Positions 48,101-60,100 of a stretch of 64,000 nt of DNA are shown piece after piece; within the stretch, counting starts at the first letter, position 1, and each line of letters opens with the position of its first letter. Source of the stretch: Gordionus sp. m RMFG-2023. Lineage: Eukaryota > Nematomorpha > Gordioida > Chordodea > Parachordodidae. The stretch spans positions 32,598,508-32,662,507 of the forward strand of contig NC_088776.1 in the NCBI RefSeq assembly GCF_954871325.1. The letters run 5' to 3'. The position numbers were made by a program, and so were the translations under genes. Under the pieces are notes generated by a model. The model had not been told where the DNA came from. It worked only from the letters and a program-made list of their open reading frames with translations, and did not search any database.

Positions 48101-51100
48101 GTCTAAAACTATACGAAAAAATAATAGAAAAAAGATTAAGAGATATAATCGAAATAGGAGAGACACAGTTTGGCTTTATGCCTGGAAGATCAACAACCGA
48201 TGCTATCCATGCAATTAGGCAAATGAGTGAAAAATACAGGGAAAAGAACAAAAAGCTACACATGGTCTTTCTCGATCTAGAAAAGGCCTTCGATAGAATC
48301 CCAAGAAAACTTATCTGGTGGGCGCTACGCCACAAAAAAGTTCCCGAAAAATATATAAGAATAATAGAGGATATGTATATGGGACATACAACAATGGTCC
48401 GTAGTTAGCACAGTCTATACCTCAAACAGTCCCGTGGAATATGATATTTGCAGATGATATTGTGATACTTGCCGAATCCAAGGATGAAATGAAAGAAAGG
48501 TTAGTGAATTGGATAAATATCCTAGAAACGCACGGATTAAAAGTAAATAGAGAAAAGACGGAGTATATGGTGATAGGAGGAGATGAAACAGAGAGCATTG
48601 ATATAAATGAATGGCAGATATCCGCAATTGAAAGCTGCAAATATTTGGGCTCCACTATACAAACAAACGGCACAATAGAAAAAGAGATAAAGAATAAGAT
48701 TAATCAAGGGTGGTTAAAGTGGAGATCTTTATCTGGAGTGCTATTTGACAAAAGAATCCCACACAAATTAAAGGGAAAAATCTACAGTTCCATAGTACAT
48801 CCAACTATTCTATATAGTTCGGAAACATGGCCAACCAAAGAATCAGACGAGAGAAGTCTACAAACTATGGAGATGAGAATGCTGAGGATGATTGCTGGGG
48901 TAACAAGAAAGGATAAGGTGCGCAGTACAAGAATACTAAATAGTTTAAAGGTAGTGCCCATTAAGACTAAGTTAATGGTAAACAGACTTAGGTGGTATGG
49001 GCACACAATGAGAAGGCCTATGAACTACATAGGAAATAAAGTTGAAAGATTGGAAGTGATGGGCAAACGTAAAAGAGGAAGGCCAAAACTTCAATGGGGC
49101 CATAAAGTTAGAGCCAATATAAAGAAGTATAAAATAGATAAAAGAGATTGTACGAATAACATAAAGTGGAGAGAGATGTTGAAGGAGCTTACCACCAGAA
49201 AAGGTGAAAGCTAAAGAGAAAAAAAAACATAATTAGAAATATTAAAAAATTGTATAAATCTTTTTATTCCAATTTTATATTTCTATAAAAAAATTATTCT
49301 GATATCTGCCTAGCTTTAGACAGTTTAAATTTTAGTATCGTGTTTATCAAAAGGTGTTGTTTTACTTTAATATTATATTAGAGATTTTATGAAAAATAGA
49401 ATTAATTCTTATATATATCAACCTACCTCCTAACACCTTATATCAAAGTTACTATATGAAGATGCCCTAGCACACATTCTACTTATTATGGACACTCAGA
49501 CCATATTTATTCGATAGTTTGGGCATTACAAAATTATTAATATATGTATCATAAAAGTAAAAAATACTTCTTAATAAATACGATATCATCCCATCCTGTC
49601 TCCCTTATATTAATTTATTATAGTCATTATTTGAAATTTTTGCATTATACAGTTGAAATATAAAATTCGAAACTTTATTGGAAAAAAACTCTATTTTTTT
49701 ACACATTTATGCGATAGCTTATTTTTTTTAAGTTTAACTTTTTATAATATTTATATATATAATTTTGACTGCATTTAAACGGTTCTAAATGTTTAAACTT
49801 TTTATAATATTTATATACATAATTTTGACTGCATTTAAACAGTTCCAAATGAAATTTGCAATGTCTCTCAAAATATTAACTGCATAGGTTTAATACAAAA
49901 TTTTATAGTTTATAATAATTAACATTCTATTATATGTTAACTTTATGATCATAATAAAAGGATTGTTATAGTAAATAGTTAGAACTTCCTTTTTAAAAAA
50001 GTCTTGCAATTGGCATATACACAATTAGATCCCAGCTCGAACAAACCCGTTTTATGTGAAATACACGTAATCTCATCTAAGATTCCTAAAACATTACTTA
50101 GTTTTTTTTATCGATTGGCATAATTAAACAATGAATAAATTTAATCGATAACAATAGCACTAAATAAGCTGTCTTTGGGGACTCAGCTCTAATCAAAGCT
50201 TGTACTTCATTTATCATTTTACTCATGTTTAAATCAATAAACTAGGTTTTCATATTATATTTTTTGAATATTAAGCCCAGTCGTGTTACCCGCACAAAAT
50301 ATATCTATTAATCTTTCAACTAGCTTAGGCAATTCACTATTTTCAATATATCCTACTAACAAAGTTATTGCTTTGGATTTCGAAACATTATATGTACCAT
50401 CAACTATAACTGAAAAGCTTCTGTTCTTCCTTTTTCTGTATTTTTTTTGTATAGATAATTTGAGAACATTTTGTAAATTTTTAAAAATAAAAATTTTTTT
50501 AAACAATTTTAAAAACCAGTCCTTCGTCCTCAATCTCCCCATTGTAGGGACCACTGTTTTTTATTTTGTTAATTTTTAAACCTTAAATTGTTTTTAAGTG
50601 AAATTAAATTTATTTATATGTTAAAACAGAGCAAATAATGCTTTTCAACTCAAGAAGAAAATACGGGTCGCCGAAATGTGGATAACGGAATACATTCACG
50701 GAATAGGCGATGTTGATCCTGAATCTAAACTATTGTCATTTGTTATTGGCTGGCCTCTTATAAACTCAATCATCACTTTTAAGTAATATTATACTTAAAA
50801 TAATATATAATATTACAATAAGGCTCACAAATTATAAATTTAGATCCTATATATAAGTTTGATTTTATATTACGACCTTTTAATAGTTATTTATAGTTCA
50901 CATATACGAAAATATGTTCTTTGTAGAATCGGGGTCGTAACTAAGGATGGATGTATAACTCCAATTTCCTGGTTTAAGCCCTTATATTTATTCGTGTATA
51001 ACAATGTATTGACAACGTTACATTTGGTTGACCCTAAATTTGTGACCTAATATTACATTACATCTATATAAATATGATGAGAGAACTGTAAATATTCTCT

Positions 51101-54100
51101 TATATTTTGTCATTAATTACTCTTTTCTTACTTCTGATGCATTAATGGTGCAAGGTGTAAGTTATATAAAGCATTTATATATTTATCTAGCCATTTTAAT
51201 CCAGATATAAGTTTGATTTTTTTTTATTTTCAATTCCTGCCAATACCAGGTTTATAGTAATCAGATGAACAATCCTCCATTGGTTTATTATGGTTGAGCT
51301 TACTCAAATCTACTCAGGGACGAGAACCCTCCTATAAATATGGGTTCGGGTTTGGGTTCAGTGAAAAATCTTTGAACCCGGTTCGGGTTCAGGTGGGTTC
51401 AGGGTTCGGAGACCAGAAAAATAATAACTTATTAAAATTAGTTAAAATAATAGAAACATCATTTTTTAAAAAAAATTTATTTATATAGTATCGCCATAAA
51501 AATATTTATCATCAATACTATATAATATCGTTGGTTTAGAATTTGAATTCTCCACTCGACATTTTCAAAATTTTTGAGTTAGAAGTGGATAATAACTTAT
51601 TTATTACCAATATATATAAAAATAAAAACTAGATTAAAAAAATATTAATTTTTGCCAAAGTTATTGTCAAAATTGATAAATAAATTTTTCCTATATTTGA
51701 TTTTAAACTTTAATTTTGATTTTCTCATTTTAAATATTCAAAATTTTTGAATTAGAAGTGGATAATAACTTATTTATTCCCAATATATATAAAAATAAAA
51801 ACTAGATTAAAAAATATTAATTTTTGCCAAAGTAATGTCAAAATTGATCAATAAGTTTTTCCTATATTTAATTTTAAACTTTAATGCTGATTTTCTCATT
51901 TTAACATTTGCATAAGTGGAGCACTCCAATTCTAGAAGAACGATATAATACTACAATACAATTTAAAAAATTATTAATATAACAAAAATAATTATATGAA
52001 AAATGACCCAAAATTTTTTTTTTTTTAAATTAATATTTTTTTTGAATAAAAAAACAATTGTTTTGAATAAGAACTCTTCTTAAATAGGAAATCTTTTATA
52101 AATAAAAATCCTAAATTACATGTTTTTTATATTATATTATTTATAACATATAATTTAAAATAAATAAAATAAAAGTTTAAAATAATAAAAAATAAATTTT
52201 TTAAAATTAAAAAAAAAACTTGTACCCTGACCCTAAATTTTAAAAAAGGGTTTGGGTTCGCCAAAATATTGAGGGTTCGGGTTCAGGCTTTAGGTTCGGG
52301 TTCTCGTCCCTGAATCTACTTATAAAGTTAGGGTTCAAAAAATTGAAAGCTTCCCATGTTAATAAAAAACTTCAAATTAATTATTAATGGCCAAATATCT
52401 AAAATACCTATCAAATGATTTTTAAACTGCCCATTTAATATAAATATTGTCCAAGTCATTAAAAAAAATTGAATTATAATTATTTACTAACTAGAATTTT
52501 AAAATACCTGCCAAATTATTTTTTAGTATCCATTTAATTAAAATTGTGCTTATTTTGATATATATATATATATTACTGCCCATTTCTTATTAAAAAAATC
52601 TAATCAAATATTTTGTAGTCTATAAAATTTAACTTTTTTATTCCTAGTTGAACATTTATATTTTAATAAAAAATTAGATCAAAAGATGCACGAAATACCT
52701 GGTGGTGCCATCTTTCAAAGTATATTTTTATGTTTTATATGCCTGCTTTTCTAAGTATTATATTTTATTTAAGTATCAACTAATGAAACTTAACATAGTT
52801 TTGAAATATTCATTGCAATCTTAGAAAATATATTGTAATCTTCAGGACTTTCTTACACGGAGAGTACGAATCAATTGCATAATTAATATTATCGGGGAAT
52901 GAGGAGAGTATTCTCTTACTCAACAAACATAGTCAGTATTAATTTTATTTTCGTCATAGGAAGTTCTCAACTTTATTGTCGTAGGGGGTCGACTTTACAA
53001 TGTCCTAAGCTAGTGATTATTTACCCCCAGTGTTTTTAAAGGCTCGATTTTATAAAATGGCTAACCCAATATTTTTGAAAATATTACGCAAGCCTAAAGA
53101 TGCTCATAGATGAAAGGTCTGGACATCTATTAACAAATCTAGTGGGCTAAAATATTGGTTTAGCCGTTTAGCAAACCCCCTTACACTCTTAGCCCTCCTT
53201 ACCCTCTAGCCCCAACTAAATCTAAATTGTAAAAAAGAAAATCCAAATCAAAACTACCCTACCCACTACCTAAATAGCGATAGCCTCTTCATAAATGCTC
53301 CTTCGATTTCAATGATGATCCTATGTCATACCCCCCTTCCCTATGATAGAAACCCTTGGTCTAGAGAGCTCTGGTTCTCTTCAAAAAAACTTATAAGATT
53401 CATGCTCCTTCAGAATATTTTAAATTATATTCTTAAAAAATGATTTTCTTATAATTTATATTACCAAACAAAAAATATAATAATTATGAAAAGTTAGTTT
53501 AACCCTCAGCTTATCAGACAAAAAGTGTAATATTACTGCCAACCAGTTCCAATTACCCTTTATAAATAATAGACCTTTTACTTTTTCACATTATTATGAA
53601 AATAATAGAAAATTTTTTTACAATATGGGCAGAATATATTTGAAAGTTAATTACAAATTTTTATGCTTATGTTTTTCTCTCATCTATAGTGGGCGAATCG
53701 TACAACTAGCTTTTTTTAATTAGATATTACTTTTAGTCAAATGAATTTCACACAATTATATTGAATTTTTTCCCCTTCTTTATTTGACCGCGGCATATAA
53801 TTTGAGTAATGGAACTCAAAGAAAATATATAAATTAGAACTCTTGATTGAGAATCGAATAATTTTAAAATAATTTTGCCACATTCTTTGAATAATAATTT
53901 TCATTTACATATTTGGATACAAAGAATTCGATTTGATCTGCATTATCGGTAATTTTCTCAGATATATCGAAAAAATTCTTACAGCTTTATAAGGTTTGAT
54001 ATGACACCTCATTTAGCTCATTTTTATGAGTTGAATGTGGCAACATCAGAATCGCTTTTTGCATGAGATCTTACTAAAAAATTATAGAAATATCGACATG

Positions 54101-57100
54101 CCTAATTTTTAATAAAATTAATTTAGACAAAGAGAATAGATTTGATTGGCCTAGAGCGTATTGTTATAAAAAAAATAATATTGCAAAAATTTCTTTTCCA
54201 AGCAGACCATTTTTTCAAAGCGGTTTTTGAGGCGTGTTTCCAGTATTTTTTATTTCTAAACAAAAGATAATAATTTGTCAAATTATTTTTTTATACAATA
54301 TAATATTATTTAAAAAAGTAAGATTTCAGACTCCATTTAATTGTTAATAAAAATCAAACAAAATATTACCTTTTTTGGGAATAAATAAAAAATTACTAGA
54401 AATATGGCTCATAAATCGCTTTGGGAAAACGTTCGGATTTCTTTTACTAACAGCAGGACGATAAAATAATAATAAAATTTTTATAATAAAGCAATTAATC
54501 ATAGTGACTGGGTCCATTGGATTCAGTTAGTAAGCTAAGGGTTAAGTTTCTCTAGTTTAATAGATATACTAATCGTATCGATTCAAATTGAAAACTATTA
54601 GATTAATTATTATTATCTATTCTAATTTTTGTAATATTTATATATTTAAGTGCCATTAAAATTCAATGTGCAAGAGAAGAACCTAAAACTACAACTCTCA
54701 AAATATTTAATTGGAATTTAAATTCGCATATAAAAGTTTGATTGTTTCTATGATATTATTTTTTAATATATATTATATATATTATAATTTTTAAAATTAA
54801 TATATATTATATAATAATACTATTCTTACTTCACTATTTTTTTACGAAATTTTTTTAATTTGTAATTGCAATCATGTAATGTCTGCTAAAATTCTGAATA
54901 TGAAATAACTCATTCAATCATATAATAAGCATTATTAATATATAATGCATATTTAAATATAGTCAAAAACCATGCGCATTGGATCTCAACACACCGCTGA
55001 CGAGTGTTTAAAGAAGGCGATGAAACTGTTCAACTTTTCACAAGTTTTATAATAAACAATTATGAAGCTATTTTTGATATAATTAATTTTACCTGGTGAC
55101 TTTTGAAAATATTTTATGGGGGTAAGGGGGAAGATGCCCCACCCCCTTCTTTCATAATTACGCTACTTCCATAAGTTTATTCAAAAAATAGTTAGTATCA
55201 AAATATCTTAAAAATCATTAAAGAAAGCGGTTAATCTTAAAATTTTATTTAATATAGCTTTTTTAATTACTTAGTGTTACTTTTTTAATTACTTAGTGTT
55301 ACTTTTTTAAACGTAATGTGACTTTTTTCAAAAAGATAGTGTCCTTTCTTTATTTAATTATTGAAAAAGGTCACAATATGACTAAAATAAGCTATAAATA
55401 AACTTTACACCGTTAATGTTAAGTAGTTATATTTATCTAATTTGAACATTTTTCCCTAATTAAACGGAGAATAATACAATCCAAAATTTATGTGTTTTAG
55501 GACGATATATCCAAGTCAAAAATTAATATTTCTACTAACGATAACAACTTTCCAGAGATTAATAATCAAGAAATACATTTATGGGTTCAAATTCAAAATA
55601 GCTCAATTATGCTTATAGGGCACGAAAGGCCTTACGCCATTATTACCAATCACGTCACGAGGGCCATGTTATTGGATAGAAATGTATTATCAGTCGATAA
55701 AAAGGTTACCCCCCTCTTGCCACCATTTAATGAAATATCCTACATATTTCATGATGATTTAGGCAAGGATGTTGAAACCGAATCTGTTAGAGATGCAGCA
55801 ATAGAAGGTAATGGAGTATGCTTTTATAATAATTTTTGGTTTTATTTTATTCTATTTTTTCTCATTAAATTTGAAGAAGGATGTGTTGAAATTGTATGAT
55901 TTTTTTTCTATTTATTAGGTATTTTTAATAGGATATAGTGTTTATAGAATTCTATTGTATCACAACTCTTATATCAAAATCGAAATTAAATCAAACGTAT
56001 CTAAAAAAATATGTAGGTGCTAGTAATAATATGGAAGAAAACATCAAAGATGATTCCACCATATATACTCGGAAATTAAATCGCTTAATTCACGCAGAAA
56101 AAACCAAAGAGCTGATTAGCAATGAAATTTCTTTTAACGAAAATACAATCCCATTTCAATCGTTAAAAGCTGAAAAAAATATTTTAGATTTTAACTTGAA
56201 AACTTATAATTCCCCTCCTTCATCTGCCTTGTCACCATTCCAATTGCAACAACTACTGGAAGGTAACACGTCTACCAGCGACTGTCAATTTTCTTTGAGA
56301 ATCAATACTATGACTCAATCTAATAATCACACCAAAGTGTGGTACCCTAACAATAAGTTCTTGAGTCTCAAAATCAAACAAAGTATTTTATTAATCATAA
56401 AAAGAATTTTATAGCTTTATCATAAATACTTTGATATTTTAATTTTTATTAACCAGAAAATTTTATTTTGCAATTGAGAGAATATAATTGTGCAATCTTT
56501 AACCTATTTTTCAATCTAGTAAAATCTTGTCAATTATTAAATATTTGTCTTAATTGAGCATATTCCCAGTTTTGGCCAAAAATTTTTCTAAAAAATATCC
56601 AACCATGCAACACCACACAATCTGAGAATAATTTTATATACATTAAACAACTAGTAATTTAGATAATTTCGGTAAAATATTCTAAACTTAAATGGGACAG
56701 ATTACACTGAAAAAATTATTTTTATCATTGAATCTACAGGTAAACTCATATCGACTAAAAGCAAAAATGGTATATATCGACTTAAAAAATCCTCAAACAA
56801 AATCAGCAATTTATTGATTCCCCGCATATCTGGTAGACATAGCTCTCTTAAACATTTTGTAGATCAAAAATGCGCGTCCCGCACAATATGCAACCCTTGT
56901 GAGACGATTTCACCTTTAGTTGTCATTCTTCAAAATACAGAATTTGATAATAAAAAGATGGTTCTCGACAATTTAAGTATGGAAGATGAAATTACAATCT
57001 TTAAATCTAATAGCATTTTTATTTTTTTGAAATTTTATATACTCAATTTTTTATTAAAAACGACTCAGGTAATAAATCAGTTATTCCATCTATACAAGGA

Positions 57101-60100
57101 CTAACAAATTTTAATATGATCAGACCCATGCAGCTTTCCTATGAAAATAAACATGGGGTTGGTCAAGGTCATGAAAATTATTGCAATACCTCTACAGCAG
57201 AACGATCTGACGACAAGACATTTAAGGATCGAAGAAAAAGCAAATTGTTTAATAAGCATCTTAATGAAATAATGATTAGCAATAATGAATTTCCCAAGCC
57301 AATTAAAGTTAGAATTTTTCAGATTAGATTTTTTTTAAATATTGAATTAAATTTTTTTATTTGAATCGTTGCTATCTTAGTGATAGGGATAAGGGGAAAG
57401 GGTGCGGGGAGCTTAAAATTCTAGATACATTAAAAAACGAAATATTTTCTTTATCAAGTAATAAATATGAAAATGTTAATTTGTATAATAATAATAATGT
57501 TAAAATTTACTCAGGGATGAGATAAATTATATTTTAATTTTTGTCACCTACTAATGTTTTATAGAAAAATTAGGATTTGAACATTCTTCATTAAACTTAT
57601 ATATATATTTTTTAATTTTAATTTTTTATGCACATAAAAATAATGAAGAAAATTTTGCAATTATTGTACACTTATGGGCCGTACACCATAGGCATATTTA
57701 GAAAATCTGCCAGTGCTAAATTATGCAAAACTTTAAAAGAACAACTCGACCGCGGAACAGACGTTAATCTTGATGATGTTCCTATGCTAGCCATTTCTTC
57801 TATATTTAAAGTTTGTTAAAATATTATTTTTCGATGTACACTATTGTAAATATTTTAAAGTAATTATATTCACATTAATTTTTTATTTTTTAATCATATA
57901 TCTTTAAATTTGATTTTATATGAAATCGTTTCAAATATTGTTTACTTATAATAATTTATTTTTTGTAACTAATTAGGAATTTTTAAGGAATATTCCTAAC
58001 GGTTTAATGGATTGCCATCTTTACGAAAAATGGCACCGCATTATGAGCATTGAAAATGAACATGAAAAATTTACTAAATGCAAAGGGTAAATATCTATAT
58101 AAATTATGATTGCTGAATATAAACAATTATATTACAAATTTCAATCAAGTCATATTCGCTTTGAGTAATATAGAAGATTTTATAGTTTTTTATGCTTAAA
58201 AATTGTTTTAAAGTTGTCTTTTCAATTTTTATTATTTTTATTTTAAAATATAACTTAATAATCTTAAGATAATAAGAGATGTGTTAGAACAGTTCCAAAA
58301 TTAAATGATCTTAAGAAATAATATAATATATACATACAACATTTATCTCCCCTAGTTTGTACTCTCAATTGCCAAGCCACAATCGTTTTCTGTTAGCCCA
58401 TACACTCAAGATATTTAAATTGATTAACGATAATTCGGTCTACAACAGTATGACCAGCGCGAATATGTCCATATGCGTTGGGCCCAGTCTATTATGGGAG
58501 CAATCTTCTGCATCGATATCTAACCCTTGCCTGGTAGTCGGTCCCAAGCGATCTAAACTTCTTCACTTTGGCCATATTAACATCTCTAATGATTCTACAC
58601 AAGAAGGTAAAAAAAGTTTCAGTGCTTTAGCCCTGGTCCCTATTGCTTTTAACAACAACAATAAAGACAAAGACCAAAATAAAAATAATCAAAATGTCAC
58701 GCATGGTTTTGATAATTGCAATCAATATGAAGACCAGCAAGTCATGAAAGACGGAACCAAGTGGATTCCTTTATTATTAGAATACATGATAAACAATGTG
58801 GAATACCTTCAACCTGACTCTAGTAGTTGCACTAGTTCGAGTTTTAAAATAAAATTTAATAACAGTTCAAAAAATAAACACCATTTAGTTCAAATGCACC
58901 GCAACAACCATAGCCGCAAATCGCAAAATCGTTTGAAGCGCTTATCTAGAGCAAATGCAATAATCTCCGCTGCTGGTTTAAAGGTTAGAACTGATAATAC
59001 AATTAACTGTGACTTGGATAATAGTAGATTAAAGCAAAATATGGACCCTAAAAATTTCACACTTCAAGATAAATTTAAGGAAAAAAATTACGGAATAGGC
59101 TACGAAAATATAAATGATCATCGTAAAGAAGCTATTTTTATCGACAACGATGCTGATACCTTCGAAAAGAAGTATCGATTTCAATCCTACAAGGATCATC
59201 TTTTTCCGGAGTCCGATCCTAGTATGAAAAACAGGGAAATAAACTACGAAACTTCCGAGAGCACAACGGGTGGTCTCTTATCTTCTCCGTCTTCTGCTCT
59301 TTCTCTACCCATTTCCCTGAGTCGATTACTCTCTCTTCCTTGTCCTTCCCAAGCTTCTCGCTGCCGCAACAATTATAATCATAGGGCAGACTTTGTAAAA
59401 ATCCTATTATCGCCCACAACATCTATGAGTTTGAGTTCGAATGAAGATCTCAAGAACAATGGACAATCTGATCAGATGTCTGGCAATAATTATTTGACCG
59501 CTTCAAATGCCATGAGAGAATTATGTTCTTTAGATAATAGCGACGAACGTTCTCAGTCGCGTTCAAATTCATATTCTAGATCTAATTCCCGAGTCAGGGT
59601 AAATTCTTTCCTTCTAGGAGACTCTGACAGCCTCACCAGTTTGCCCTTAAGGAACATAGGTATTGTATGACTTATTCCATAATATATATTTTTAAATTTT
59701 TTTTATAATTCAAGATGAAAGGGAAAGGTATGAGGAGGAGTCCTCGACCGAAAGCTTGGAGGCCCCCGATCACAACGATATATACATGTTTACAACTAAC
59801 TACTTACCCAATCGTTATTATTCATACGACAACAATAGATCTAAACTTGTACCTCCTTCTGATTTTCTCAAACCAAGTCGTAACGATAGATGTGAATCTC
59901 TTTCTACTCACAATTCCGAATTAATTAATCCTAATCGTTTTCAAAAAATATCATTGATATCGCCATTGACTAGTTCAAGTCGGGATTCTGGTTTAACATT
60001 GAGCGATAGCAATCTTTATAACACGGAGCCCGAAGTTGATCAAGATTTTCCTATGACATCTAAATCACAATTAGGTTCCAAAAGAAAAGCAATCCCAGCC

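Larger units (their letters stand above)
46306..49226 (+). mobile_element. RTE-like LINE with tRNA-like 5' head, in RhoGAP intron 2
   Basis: Perfect 18-bp target duplication acataattagaaatatta lies at 46288-46305 and 49227-49244. Inside are a 5' head with pol III-like boxes, an apurinic-type endonuclease, a linker, a reverse transcriptase, a C-terminal RTE-style tail and a short A-rich 3' end. The linker keeps the RTE-typical WWWNQEVQ motif followed by KALYK.W. There are several indels and one deletion of roughly 50 codons just before the catalytic FADD, so the copy is inactive. It is in the same orientation as the host gene. Confidence 0.85.

Noticed and set aside
49400-49615. Eroded pogo-like copy ending in catcctgtctccctta
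   Set aside because: Only the last dozen bases resemble the family terminal repeat; internal similarity is too weak to call.
53030-53350. GC-richer patch as the missing PH exon
   Set aside because: None of its frames shows the expected W-containing helix, and phases do not fit the flanking exons.
54000-54075. hAT-like peptide [21 protein letters not shown]
   Set aside because: It is superficially like the PATS..SE motif, but spacing is wrong and nothing hAT-like flanks it.
55609-55899. A separate small gene starting at the ATG at 55609
   Set aside because: The frame is open from a good acceptor at 55501, and upstream residues complete an RA-domain motif, so it is an internal exon.
58357-59670. 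Intronless gene reading to the TGA after GIV
   Set aside because: A GT donor at 59660 and an AG acceptor at 59714 join it in phase to the next long frame; the start would be a non-ATG codon in the middle of a GAP domain.
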